Positions 20,901-31,110 of a stretch of DNA of 64,000 nt are shown here, one piece after another. The position numbers and the translations under genes were made by a program. The stretch spans positions 21,818,818 to 21,882,817 of the forward strand of contig CM070613.1 in the NCBI GenBank assembly GCA_036346395.1, written 5' to 3'. Origin of the DNA: Hsuehochloa calcarea. Taxonomy: Eukaryota > Streptophyta > Magnoliopsida > Poales > Poaceae. The notes below the pieces were generated by a model. It searched no databases and was not told where the DNA came from. It saw only the letters and a program-made list of their open reading frames with translations. Numbering within the stretch: position 1 is the stretch's first letter; every line of letters begins with the position of its first letter.

Positions 20901-22384
20901 TGCAATATTATTTTTGTTGCAGTTGTGTGAAAATAGGATTTCTGATCTGTTTCTAATTTTTCACTCAACAGGCCTTGTATAGGAGGAAAAATTCTTTTGT
21001 GCACTTTGTTCTCGATCCAGTTGTATCAAGCTCTCCTAAAGCTTCCTTTGCTGTAAGATATGGTTGTTTGGTCCAGATAGAAAGTGTAAGTTCTTATCCT
21101 TCATATGAAATGTTTCGACAAATTCGATGGCAGGGTTCTGGTTAGGGTTGTTCAGATTTTTCTACTCAATTATTTGTCTTTAGTATAGGTTGAAAAGCTG
21201 GAGATTGGAGCATTGGTGTCAATAAGAGGTGTATGCCGTGTGAACATTATGAACCTTTTGCAGGTAAGCTCATTCTTGAGTATAAAATGTTCTTTCAATG
21301 TTGATGTACACATCATATCATACTTAATTCCTGGTAATGTTAATTAACAACTTTGTATGTACTTCATAACTTCTATGAATTGTGCATATAATGCCTTCAA
21401 AGGTCTTTTTCTCATGTTTTATCAAACTATCACATTCCCATTTTCACTATAATACCCATAGAGAGGATTCTGTAAGTCTAATTATTGAAGTTTATAGATG
21501 GATCAATTTTTTGTGTTAGTTCTGAATTATTTTGTCACTGAAAAAAAGAAATTACAGAAATAAAGGAATGGCCAGGTAGATGCTCTTGTAAAACCCTGAA
21601 TTCGATTACTGTTTTATGTAGCTACCGTTTACAACACCTCTTTTCTTTCACTTCTATTTTAGATGGTCACACTCTTCATTGATCCAGATGGAGCCCTACT
21701 TGCGCGGTGACATTTCTCCCATAATGGACAAGTCTTGTGAGGGTATTGAATTGCACATGAGAATTTCCAAGCTAAGAGACTCCATGTGCAATTTACACAG
21801 CCTACAAATGAAGCTGAAGGTTTAGTCACTATCTTAGTTCCTTTCAGCGATTTGCAAATGCTGAATGATGGTTTTATCCTATTCTGGTGTCAACTTTGCC
21901 ATTTAGGTGCCTGAGGATGAACCGCTGCAAACCAACATCAAGGGCTCTCTACTGTGGTCTGAGAAAGAAATTTTCGAAGAGTATAATGAAGCTTTTATCC
22001 CTGGGCTCCCAGAACGTCTCTCCTTTGCCGCGTACCAAATAGTTTCAGGTGATAACAGATCATTCTCGTTTCACCTCCGTACCTCACATATTGACCATAG
22101 CTTTCATTTCAAATCTTAATCTTCAATGAGACATGTCAATCTCACGTGGAATGACCAACCAAAGAGATGCTGCACACAGGGTGTACATCAACTTCATGTT
22201 GTCTAATCTAACATCAAAACCATATACTACAGGTATGTCACATGCAGAGCTTCTTACCCTGCAAAAATACAAGATACAAGCAATGGATTCAATAGACACA
22301 CTGGAAAGACTAACCAGTGGAATCAAGTACGTAGAACATAACATCGGTATGATTGCTGCAAGACTGGCAATTCAGAACCTATGA
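17936..22384 (+). CDS. LON-substrate-binding (PUA-like) domain protein, probably plastid; 7 exons
   Basis: Exons: 17936-18124, 20537-20605, 20972-21085, 21189-21263, 21688-21819, 21907-22048 and 22233-22384. All introns are GT-AG; the first five junctions are phase 0 and the last phase 1, giving 290 aa. Residues 1-48 are rich in S, P, A and R with almost no acidic residues, like a chloroplast transit peptide. From about 54 (LPLLPFQLAEV) to 165 is the N-terminal domain of Lon proteases, including the conserved HLYEARY patch and IGALVSIRGVCRVNI. A helical tail follows. There is no AAA ATPase or Ser-Lys protease part, so it is a stand-alone LON-domain protein as in the Arabidopsis LON-domain family, perhaps a substrate adaptor (inference). 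The exon 5 acceptor is at 21686-21687; the AG at 21661-21662 would give a TGA after 15 codons. Intron 1 (2.4 kb) is enlarged by duplications. Confidence 0.85.
18535..20170. repeat. Tandem segmental duplication in intron 1 of the LON-domain gene
   Basis: A unit of about 0.63-0.66 kb (18540-19200) recurs at 19525-20166 with substitutions and small gaps. Shared landmarks include AATGTGCAGTGTCTT, GCAATAGCATAT, CGGATGCCCCTTTGCTCAAT and GATGCAAGGATTGCAGCAGCC. A third partial copy of the unit's 3' part (19207-19390) lies between them. No terminal repeats or coding frame mark it as a known transposon. Confidence 0.85.
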
Positions 22385-22928
22385 TCCTCGATACCGCTCA
22401 CTCAATCACTCGTATACAATTATCATCAGGGAAGTGAATACCTAATACTTCCACGATCTAACTGATGCTCATCATGCAAAGTCTAGTTACATCCTCTGAC
22501 CTCAGAACTTCTCCAGTACAAGGGGAAGTTCTATACAGCCTCATTGTTTTTGACACAATATTGATGTACATTCAGAGAGTAATATGAGTACAATGCAAAG
22601 TCTCATATCATTATCGTTTGGTAGCAAACAAACACCATACAATATTCAAAAAACTCTTACAACTTTGTTCCATCAGATAACTAGCTCATACAACTATTTG
22701 ATTTGGAAAGCCTACAGGCTACAGCTCTGGTATGAACTCTGTAAAATCTAAACCAACATACTATTTTGATTTGGAAAGCCTACAGGCTACAGCTCTGGTA
22801 TGGGCTAAACCGGCAGCAGAAAAGCAGCTACGAAGTAACGGACTAACAGTACCCAAAAGCATCCTATCTGTTTAAATTGCTAGCTCCTGAAACACTGGCA
22901 GAAGGATCAGCTACACCTTTCAGCTGAC
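22385..22928. other. Convergent intergenic region / 3' UTRs, with a 38-bp tandem repeat
   Basis: The LON gene (plus) and the zinc-finger gene (minus) converge across 544 bp, which must hold both 3' UTRs. A 38-bp sequence (TTTGATTTGGAAAGCCTACA and on) is repeated at 22697-22734 and 22765-22802, period 68. No other gene is seen. Confidence 0.7.
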
Positions 22929-25424
22929 CTACTCCATTGGTTCTTCCTTTGGACCTTCAGCAATGTCGACGCCAAAGAGGCGGAAGCCGCCGCGTGTGCC
23001 ATTGCGATGAGCCCTCGCGGTCACTTCCGGTGTCTCCTCCTCCTGCTTCGGTGTGGCGAACGCGAGCCGGAAGCTGCTGATGGCAGCAGGAAGTGACAAG
23101 CCGAAGGCAGTGGCAGCTGGGGCATAGACGGGCACGACATTGCCGGCCATCGCCATCTCTTCCGGTGGCTCCTCCTCCTGCTTCAGCTGGGTGAACACGA
23201 ACGAAGAGTTGCCAGCAGCGGCAGGGCCAGAGATCGACACGCCGCTGGCAGTGGAAGGGGCGGCCAAGGCCGTGGTTTTGCCTGCGCCGAGCAGCTGGCC
23301 GGCGTAGTGAAGCCGCATGTGCCCGCCGAGCGCCTGCCCGGTCGGGAATGTCTTGCTGCACTTGGCGCACACGTGCAGGGCTCTCCCGTCCATCACCGCC
23401 GCCATAGCGGCGGCGACGTCCTTGACGTCCTGCAGCTCCTTGGCCCTCTTCTCGCTGATCTTGTGGTTGGCCATGTGGCCCCCCAGCGCCTGGTAGCTGC
23501 GGAAGGTCTTGGAACACTTTGGGCAACGGTACACCTTGATCTCACCTGCACCGGCAATGGCAGAACCGCCGCCATTGCCATTGCTGAAAGCAATCTCCTT
23601 GCCCTTTGCTGCATCAGGCCCAGCTTCAATGGTCACAGCCGTCGCCGCGGTAGCCGGAGCTGTTGCAATGGCCACAGTCGATGGCGTGGCAGGAGCTGCC
23701 GTGATGGTCACGGCTGCCGCAGCATCAGGGGCTGGTGCAATCGTCACAGTTTCCACTGTATCAGGAACTGAAATTGCAATAGTCACGGCGGAGGTGTTCA
23801 TCTCTGCAACGGCGCTGTTAGGCTGAACATCCTCCTCGTCGTCGTCATCGATGACGATCACGTCGGTGTCTGGGACGACAGGTGAGTTGCGTATAGTAGA
23901 TGGGGGCTCCGGGACCTTTACCTTGGAGATCTTGGCCGGGGGGACGGAGACGGTGACGACGCTCTGCTCGCTTTGGCCGTCGGCGATCAGGCCGAAGCCC
24001 GCCTCGCCGGCGCTCAAGAGCATGAGGTCTTGCGCGGCGCGCACCATCTCGGCGGCCCAGGGCTGGTCCAGGTCGTCTTCCCCCATCTGCAGCCCGGTCA
24101 CCTCGCACAGCATCGCCGCGACCGGAGCCCTGTCCTGGGCCGCCACACACGCCCTCTTCGCCGGTGGCGCCCGCGACTCTCCCCTGCCATGGCTAGGGGT
24201 CCGACGGCGCCGGCGCCGGCGCCGCCTGGTCACCTCGCGCAGGACCGCGGCGACCGGAACCCTGTCCTGCTCTGGCCCCAGCGGCTCTCCCCCGCCATGG
24301 CTAGGGATCCGGCCGCGCCGGCGCCGCCAGGTTACGGCCCAGCTCCGTTCCAACGCCCTGCCGAGCAGGCCCTCGTCGTCCGCCTTCTTCTTCTTGACCA
24401 TATGCTTATTTGCCCTCTCCTGCCGCGGCGCCGACGGCGGCAGCTCATCTGCGGCAGCGCGGCAGCTCCTCATGTGCCCGTGCAGCGCCTTGACCCGATC
24501 GAAGGTCTTGGAGCACACGCGGCACGTGTGCACCACCCCGCTCCCCAGCTCCGCCGCGCCGCCACCGACAGACGCCGACCCAGCCGACAACTCCCCGTAG
24601 ATACCACGACCAGCATTGCCACCGTCATGACGGCGGCCGTCACCCCCACCCTGACGCGGTGGCAGCAGCGAACCCGACGACAGCTCTCCGTCGCCGCCGC
24701 GACCAGCACCTCCAGCTTCCTCACGACGCCGGCCGCCATCACCCCAACCACGACGCAGAGGCTGAAAACCTGACCACAGCTCCACGTCGAAGTCGCGACT
24801 AGCACCTCCCGCACCCTCACGACGCCGGCCGCCGTCTCCCGCACCTCGACGCGGCGGCGGCGGCGAACGCGACGACAGCTCCCTGTCGTCGCCACGACCA
24901 GCACCTCCAGCACCCTCACGACGCCGGCCGCCGACACCCCAACCCCGAAGTGGCGGCGGCGAACCCATCCACAGCTCCTTGTTGCCGCCGCGACTAGCAC
25001 CTCCCGCACCCTGACGACGCCGGCCGCCGTCTTCCCCACCCCGATGCAGCGACGGCAAACCCGACCACAGGTCCCCGTCGCCGCCGCGACCAGCACCTCC
25101 ACCACCCTCAAGGCGGCGGCCGTCTCCCCCACCACGACGCGGCCGCGGCGGCGAACGCGACGACAGCTCCCTGTCGCCGCCGCGACCATCACCTGCAGCA
25201 CCCTCACGACTCCTTCCCCCGTCTCTCCCGCCCCGACGCGGCGACGTGCCGCGGCGAGGGAGGGCAGCAGCTTCCTGTCCTCGTCCTCCCACGGTGCCAC
25301 GCCCCCCTCCGTCAGCGTGGTCGCGCGGCTGGGGGCGGCGGAGGCGGATGCGGAAGCGGAGGTTCACAAAGCCTGGGCGCTCCGGTTGCGGCGGCGCCGG
25401 CCAGGGATTCTGGTGGGCGGCCAT
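22929..25424 (-). CDS. C2H2 zinc-finger protein with QALGGH fingers and C-terminal RLFGV repression motif
   Basis: A single-exon gene of 831 aa from the Met at 25424 (MAAHQNPW). The frame opens further upstream, but a TATA-like element at 25522-25533 and the loss of codon-like composition support this start. Residues about 65-288 are seven imperfect 31-33-residue repeats rich in G, R, E and S. Finger 1 is variant (C301, C304, H317, C321; KALHGHM). Fingers 2 (C634, C637, H650, H654) and 3 (C686, C689, H702, H706) are canonical plant QALGGH type. Basic runs (KKKK near 344, nine arginines near 400) suggest nuclear import. Residues 523-532 are acidic (DVIVIDDDDEED) and 540-605 are an A/V/T-rich linker. 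RLFGV at 815-819 is the core of the B3-type repression motif known in RAV and class-B HSF proteins. It is therefore probably a nuclear transcriptional repressor; targets are unknown. The size is large for this class. Confidence 0.87.
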   Translation of the reverse strand: MAAHQNPWPAPPQPERPGFVNLRFRIRLRRPQPRDHADGGGRGTVGGRGQEAAALPRRGTSPRRGGRDGGRSREGAAGDGRGGDRELSSRSPPRPRRGGGDGRRLEGGGGAGRGGDGDLWSGLPSLHRGGEDGGRRRQGAGGASRGGNKELWMGSPPPLRGWGVGGRRREGAGGAGRGDDRELSSRSPPPPRRGAGDGGRRREGAGGASRDFDVELWSGFQPLRRGWGDGGRRREEAGGAGRGGDGELSSGSLLPPRQGGGDGRRHDGGNAGRGIYGELSAGSASVGGGAAELGSGVVHTCRVCSKTFDRVKALHGHMRSCRAAADELPPSAPRQERANKHMVKKKKADDEGLLGRALERSWAVTWRRRRGRIPSHGGGEPLGPEQDRVPVAAVLREVTRRRRRRRRRTPSHGRGESRAPPAKRACVAAQDRAPVAAMLCEVTGLQMGEDDLDQPWAAEMVRAAQDLMLLSAGEAGFGLIADGQSEQSVVTVSVPPAKISKVKVPEPPSTIRNSPVVPDTDVIVIDDDDEEDVQPNSAVAEMNTSAVTIAISVPDTVETVTIAPAPDAAAAVTITAAPATPSTVAIATAPATAATAVTIEAGPDAAKGKEIAFSNGNGGGSAIAGAGEIKVYRCPKCSKTFRSYQALGGHMANHKISEKRAKELQDVKDVAAAMAAVMDGRALHVCAKCSKTFPTGQALGGHMRLHYAGQLLGAGKTTALAAPSTASGVSISGPAAAGNSSFVFTQLKQEEEPPEEMAMAGNVVPVYAPAATAFGLSLPAAISSFRLAFATPKQEEETPEVTARAHRNGTRGGFRLFGVDIAEGPKEEPME
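24560..25232 (-). repeat. Coding tandem repeats (about 96-bp unit, 7 copies) in the zinc-finger gene
   Basis: Successive units share GGRRREGAGGAGRGGDxELSS and end in PPPRRG, at 31-33 codons each. GC content is very high. Unit divergence and length variation indicate repeated unequal exchange or slippage. Confidence 0.85.
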
Positions 25425-25521
25425 ATGGGGGAGGAGAGGAGAGGATTTCCCACGAGAGCTAGGGTTTTTCCAGGGGTTTAGCAGTGGGATTGTGATGTGT
25501 GAGGAGGCGCCTTGTGTCGCG

Positions 25522-25533
25522 GGGATATAAATA
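25522..25533 (-). promoter_or_regulatory. Probable TATA element of the zinc-finger gene
   Basis: In gene sense GGCTATTTATATCC lies about 100 bp upstream of the ATG at 25424, which would place the start of transcription near 25490. The opposite strand reads TATAAATA, a better match pointing away from the gene, so direction is uncertain. Confidence 0.4.
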
Positions 25534-25907
25534 GCCGTGCGCGTGGGAGTGAGGTGCGTGGGCAAGAGGGTGTACGCGCCATGGAAGGCAAGTAGTACCT
25601 GTCTGCCTCGATCGGACACCATGCCACAAGTCCACAACCGTGCTGCCGTGCATGTGCTACTGTACCAATCAATGCATAGATTTTCAGAAGATTTGTACAC
25701 AGGGAGTTTTTGCTAATTCGCGAATGCCCGCAGCAGTGGCGGAACAAAAGCTCTCGAGCTGGCTCGACTCAACTTGGCTGAGCATGTATTTTTACTCGTT
25801 TGCTTAACCAATCGAGCTTGAGTTAGTCCGTTCGTTGCTCGTTAGGCTTGTTAAGCTCGACAAATTAAAACCCGGCTGGTTGGGCCAACCAGCCTAACGA
25901 CAATTTC
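25534..25907. other. Upstream region of the zinc-finger gene, ending in a 21-bp palindrome
   Basis: Non-coding DNA between the zinc-finger promoter and the G1 LTR. It contains repeated GCTCGA/TCGAGC words (25750-25862) and the hairpin GGCTGGTTGG-G-CCAACCAGCC (25874-25894), 13 bp before the LTR start. Confidence 0.6.
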
Positions 25908-26498
25908 TGTAACATCTCAAAATCCTAATTATGGGATTATGTATTATAAATGTATTAGTGAAAATACTTTAACCATTTGTACATGAAATATACCAGGTTG
26001 ATTTAGGTTTTTAATTTAAAAGTAAAACATGATCTACAAACAAATATGTGCTAAAAAGGAAATAGATAAAACAAAATAAAAATATGAGAGGAGAGAATTA
26101 TTTCGGGCATATTATCCCAGAAATGATTCACAAAAGAATTTATATAAAATTATATTTAGAAAAATATTTACAAAAGAGCAAAACATAAATGTGTATAAAT
26201 TTTGTAGAAATTCACAAAAAGTATTAACCTCTGAGAAAATTTTACAAGAGAAACTACATTAGGTCATAAGCCTACACAAAATTTTTCATTAATGTTGGAC
26301 TTCATATGCCCATGGTTTTCCGTCACCGCCCCTGGTTTTGAACTCCAACCACCGCCATTATCTCCGCATCACCTCGCCAGTATACCTCGCACCCATCCCC
26401 TGCCCGGGCCGCGCCTACCCTTCCCATACACCGGAGATCTCCGCCAGCCTTGCCCGTGGTCACCTCGGCCTCTCCTCACCAATCTCCGCCCCTCCACC

Positions 26499-26507
26499 TA
26501 TATAAAG
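26499..26507 (+). promoter_or_regulatory. TATA box of G1 5' LTR
   Basis: CCTATATAAAGGCCACC; the 3' LTR has the same element at 39922-39930 in the same context, supporting its role. Confidence 0.65.
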
Positions 26508-27530
26508 GCCACCCCGAGCTGCATCTCATCTTTTCCAACTCAGTGCGCACCATCTCCTCCTTCCTCTTCCACTCAATCAAGCTCTAGAGCTTGGATAGCG
26601 CAACCCTAGCTTGGATAGCGCAACCCTAGTTTCGGCCGTGCACCGCCACCTTCGTCCCCAACACCGTGAAGGGTTTGGTGTCAATCCTCTCACATCATTT
26701 CATGTTCTTGAACACCGTGATGCCTTTCCCTCATTCAATTTCATCTTTTAATCACATGGACTCCCAAATCGCCTCTTCTTCCTCATCTCTGGCCAGAACC
26801 GCCGCCTTAAGCCTCGCCAGAGATCCTCTGCACCTCAGCCCGATTCCGTGCACCTGAAGCATCGTCTAGACCTTCTGGAGCTTCTCTGATCATTGGACTT
26901 CAATCTCCATCACCCGGGCTTCTTCTCCACGCGCGACCGACCACGCCGCCTCGGCTCACCATCGATAACGCAACTCTGTCCACCTTAGCTCCTCTCCCTG
27001 CTTTTGATACACTCCTGGTAGAACGTAGATGCTAATGTGCGCACTCATTAGGCGAGAGCGTTGCTCATTCGCGTTGTCACCCATTGTTGTAGTGGCTCTG
27101 CCACTCAACACCAGCGCGCCACCGCGCCAGGCCATCTCTGAACTCGTCATTGGTGCCGGCAAGTGTGCAATAACATGGGGATCCCGTTTTGGGCCCTCTC
27201 CGGCCTCGCAAAGCCCCACGGCTCTTGCCGGACGACACTGTAGCTCGTCATCAGTGTGTCTAAGCAGCATTATTAGCGCTAATCCATAGTTAAATGATTA
27301 ATTAATATCTAATGAGTCATTGACGTGTGGGGACCGAGCTAATAAATTAAAATGAATCGTTGTTCTCTAATGAGTCTATGACATGCGGGCCCCACAGCTT
27401 AAGTGCATAGTGAACCCACCCCATGAAACCGTGCACTATGCACATAGACCTTAGGTCTACACACTATGCTCGTGGACCGAGCCGGACCCCACCAATCAGT
27501 GTAAATGAAAATCGTAAGAAAAATAGAAAA

Positions 27531-27605
27531 TACACTTTCCAAATATGGAAAGTGTAAACCTCAGCGAAACCCGAGGAAAATATGCTTTACTCATTGGAAA
27601 GCATA
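27531..27605. repeat. Paired hairpins in G1 5' LTR
   Basis: ACACTTTCCA-AATA-TGGAAAGTGT (27532-27555) is a perfect 10-bp stem. ATGCTTTAC-TCATT-GGAAAGCAT (27582-27604) has one mismatch. Homologous hairpins in the 3' LTR (42625-42648 and 42674-42698) carry compensatory changes. Confidence 0.85.
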
Positions 27606-28511
27606 AACCTTGTAACCTGGATTTTTCAAAACTGAGCCTATTCAAACATTAATAACTTTTGCTACAGAACTCCAAATTGAATGAAATTTATCTCTAAATT
27701 TATATAAAATCATAATCTACCAAAATATGTAAAATATTAAATTTTGGTCACTGTTGAATTTACTGGTGTTATTTAATTCGTTTACGACTCTTTTTGAATT
27801 AGACGACGATTGCTCTGGTTATTATTGCGACAACCAACAAATCATATTTCCATAATAGCAAGAGCAAGGAAAGCACCCCATTTGATCATGTTGATCTCAG
27901 TATTTTAATTATTGTATTTTATTTTGTAAATCCTTTTATGCATGCGTGTATGTTATGTATGAAAAATGTTATTATTGGGAAAATGGTAGTTGTAATCCTA
28001 CTTGTTGCATTTATCCTTTTTAATATTGATCCTCTATTGTTTTTACCATTATAATATGGGTTAGACATTACGTAATGTCAATTGGGAATTTTGAGTGCGA
28101 TTTTCGCACAAATGCAACTAGAATGATATATTTTTTTAAAAAAATTGATAAAAGGACAATATGATAACTTGAGAATTTAGGAATATTTTCAAAATGTCCA
28201 GAGAGGGTATCTCTAATATTTTATATGAAAATAAAATGAAAACCTTAGTTTTAGATATGAGCGAGTTATATTGTATTCTGAAAAAGAGAGGATTTTGACT
28301 CACTAGTAGATAGGGTGAAGTTCTCGCCCGTATTCGATTAAGGACTAAAACCAGCAAATCCGGGACTAAGACCCAATCGTACAACCGTATGTGCTAGGAT
28401 GGGGTAGTCGTAGTTAACTAAGTTGTCAATTCATAACCTTGCATGATTAGTGGGCAAGATGTAGTGTGAGCAATTTCTATTACCGTCACAACTGTGAATT
28501 GCTCACTTCGA

Positions 28512-28597
28512 CGAGTTTCTATCCGGTAAGTGAGGGACTCACTCAACGGGTTTCTATCCGGTGAGTGAGGACTCTTCATACTGTGGGTTTCTATCCG
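28512..28597 (+). repeat. Three GTTTCTATCCG direct repeats in G1 LTR
   Basis: GGGTTTCTATCCGG-like units start at about 28513, 28549 and 28585 (period about 36), separated by GTGAGTGAGGACT-like spacers. The same GTTTCTATCC word occurs once, inverted, in the G2 LTRs (near 50598 and 59099). Confidence 0.8.
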
Positions 28598-28908
28598 AGT
28601 AATTGGGGATAATAATTCGTAGGGCTAGTGCAAGGTTAGGGCTAGAAAATGTAAAGGTTGCGTCGCTAACTCTAGGCTGCTTACCTTCGGTAGTGAGCAG
28701 TGGTATTGAGATATTCCAGGCAACTAGGATACTGCGTACTATGGGTAAAGTTGTACACCTCTACAGTGTGATAAACTATTCGAATAGCCATGCTCGTGGT
28801 CATGAGCGTGCTTAGTGCGGCTGGTATGGCGGTAGCTTTGCTTTTCAAACTGTTTTGTCACAAAATATTGGGGTAATGACATGGGGTCTTCCATTTGTTG
28901 AGTTAACT

Positions 28909-29035
28909 GCCATGTCTATGGCTGGATTGCTATGTCTATAGCAGAGATGCCATTTCTATGACTGATTTGCTATGTCTATAGCAGGACTGCCATTTCTATG
29001 GTTGAACATGAATTTGTCCATGCCATGTCTATGGC
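28909..29035. repeat. 20-bp tandem repeat of small covarying palindromes
   Basis: Units at 28909, 28929, 28949, 28969 and 28989 (exact period 20) and a further one at 29022. They alternate GCCAT-GTCT-ATGGC and GCTAT-GTCT-ATAGC, so both arms change together; two units have a decayed right arm. Confidence 0.88.
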
Positions 29036-29708
29036 TCAACATGATTATATTTTTTCTTACGACCAAGTAGGGTTGCGGGTGTTAGTATTATTTCATTCAA
29101 TTCTTTATTTATTGTCCTATACTTTCTTTTTCTTAAACTGCTCTTTTAAATTCCGTTGCAAATTGTTACTTATGAATATTGCAATTAAAAGTGGTTTGAG
29201 AAAAAGAACTTGTAGAGTAGAGCCATTCATTTGATAGCCTTGCATCTAATATAATTTTTGGGATACACTACAAGCCTTGCTGAGTATGCATTGTACTCAA
29301 TCTTGCTATTGTTGTTGGTTTAGAGTTTGCAGAGGAGCCAACGCCTGACGACGAGTTCTTTGCTCCTAGCACCGGAGGGTTCGGTGACGGGTCTACCTAA
29401 GCCTTATTCCTTGTTGGTTGCCTACCGGATCGGATGGACATGTCGCTGGACTTTTGCTACTATTACTATGTCTTTCCGCCATTTATTATGTTTACTCTGA
29501 CGACTATTTTTATTTGGCCGGTCGGCCGTTGCTGCAATAATTGTTGTAATAGCTTAAGTAGAATACCCTTTTTATTTACTTTAGTATGTATTAGTATGGA
29601 TGTGATTACCAAATGTTGTGAATATGTGTGCTAGCCATTAATCTTGGGACTAGCACAGTATACACATAAAATCTTCTAGTATTCCACGCCTAGGGGTCTC
29701 ACAGTGCT

Positions 29709-29721
29709 TGGTATTAAAGCC
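29709..29721 (+). other. G1 primer-binding site
   Basis: TGGTATTAAAGCC starts five bases after the 5' LTR. It differs at two positions from the Met-tRNA-complementary TGGTATCAGAGCC seen in G2. Confidence 0.75.
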
Positions 29722-30360
29722 ATACTGACTGTAGGACAAGCCTTAGGTAGAATGGATAATAGAATTGGACTTAGAATTAGAAATGCAACCTAATTTAACC
29801 TTAGGAGTGGTTCTGAAATTTTAGAAAATATTGCTAATCTTTCCCGCTCTTAGCATTCTTTTCTCATCTAAAATTTCTATTTGGTAATATCTTCTCACCT
29901 TATTGAACCTAGGCTACTTTTGAAAGATGGGGTGCTCTCTAAAATCAAAAGAATTAAATCATTTTAGGACTTTAAAACCAAGACAAAATATTTTCAAAAT
30001 ATCATTAAAACATCCCCCAGAAAGTCCCTTTTGAAGAGTCTTCTTTGAACTACTAAGGATTCCACTCTAGACCTTTCTTTTCTCAAAATTTCAGAATATA
30101 AGGTTTGCTGAAAATTTTGTAATGTACTATCTTTTAAGCCTTCCCTACCTTCATTTATAGTTATTTTGAGTGATATTATAAATGTCTACTTATATAAGGA
30201 CCAAGGCATAGAAATACCTAATTTAAAATCCTTAAGGGTTGGTTAAGAAACCTAGAGAAATGGGTAAAAGTGTGTGCTGAAATTTCTTTTCTGTCTACTA
30301 TCATTTCTTATCCATATCTCTTGTCACTTTATCTCTAACTCTCCTTTTTATTTATAACAT

Positions 30361-31110
30361 GTAGATGGCTAGCCAATGGAAGCCTGCAGTACCGCACGAG
30401 TGCCTTTGAGGAAGGCATGTTGCAATACACTCTGTGGGTGATGTTGCAACACATAGAGTGGCCACACACTTCACAGTATATGGTCTACCGTGCACATTCG
30501 AGCGCGTCGTCCACTGAGTACCTCGCCCAGGTGCTCATCTAGAGCCAGAACTTTGGCGACCTGGCCCTTAGTTGTTACAGAAGGGGCTCTACCATGCGGA
30601 TGTCTCTGCTTGATGCAGCTTATGTCGCCATCGATCAGGAGGAGCCGACCTATCAGGTGGAAGGGAGGCAGTTCCTCACTCCACACCTGCATCTCATAGG
30701 CCTGGTGAGGTCCCTTGATGGGTATCTCCATCGAGTGTCTCCCGAGCTCCTGGAGGCTCGCCGGAGGATCTCCCTCCTGGAGGACAACATCGCTCCCATG
30801 GAGGCCTAGGGCTTCTTTTACCGAGAGCTGTTATATAGAGAGGATGTAGTTCTAGCGCCCACCGAGGAGTTGCCACAGCCCATCGTCCGCCTGCAGTCCC
30901 GTACCTGACATCCTCATATTTTGGTGACCGGATACCGCTGTTGGGTAATGGCCATTGCCGCTGGGATGTTGGAGTCTTCGAGGCCGTTGCAGTGCTACCA
31001 CCACGTTCGTGCTGAACATGAGGTTGCAGAGCACCAGAGCACTCCACCCTCTGCTGCCCCTGAGTCCTCAGGAGCCGCCAACGCGACTTCGACGTCTAGA
31101 CTGCTGTAGA
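30361..31110 (+). pseudogene. G1 orf0 remnant (extra gene upstream of gag)
   Basis: Readable pieces lie between the PBS and gag: a possible start MASQWKPAVPHEC at 30364, then stops, then a 71-codon open stretch at 30594-30806 (MSLLDAAYVAIDQEEPTYQV onward) and more at 30921-31107. Part resembles the orf0 of G3 (YHFQAHG...ACMAMSRLRYDL region) in position and general composition. Rice RIRE3 and RIRE8 are known to carry an orf0 of unknown function here. Several stops and shifts make it non-functional. Confidence 0.6.

Larger units (their letters stand above)
25908..29703 (+). repeat. G1 5' LTR (3796 bp)
   Basis: It starts TGTAACATCTC and ends GGGGTCTCACA, then the PBS. Its first 400 bp and the 26290-27820 stretch align with the 3' LTR at 39199-42960. 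It lacks about 170 bp present in the 3' LTR (near 39585-39755) and the inserted solo LTR. It holds a TATA box, covarying hairpins, three GTTTCTATCCG repeats and a 20-bp palindromic tandem repeat. GC-rich open frames inside it (for example 26292-26609) are not considered genes. Confidence 0.88.

Noticed and set aside
21661..21687. Upstream splice acceptor for LON exon 5
   Set aside because: Using the AG at 21661-21662 gives a TGA after 15 codons; the AG at 21686-21687 keeps the domain in frame.
22133..22384. Separate plus-strand gene of 83 codons
   Set aside because: Its 3' half is the last exon of the LON gene; the 5' half is intron 6.
23307..24773. Long plus-strand open frames opposite the zinc-finger gene
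   Set aside because: They are GC-rich antisense shadows with repetitive, low-complexity translations and no domain; the minus strand has clear zinc fingers.
26292..27290. GC-rich open frames in the G1 5' LTR
   Set aside because: They lie in an LTR leader downstream of its TATA box, are not conserved as frames in the 3' LTR (40040-40420 differs in frame) and show no domain.
28909..29035. CRISPR-like regularly spaced palindromic repeats
   Set aside because: Units are only 14 bp with 6-bp spacers, the DNA is plant LTR, and there are no cas genes.
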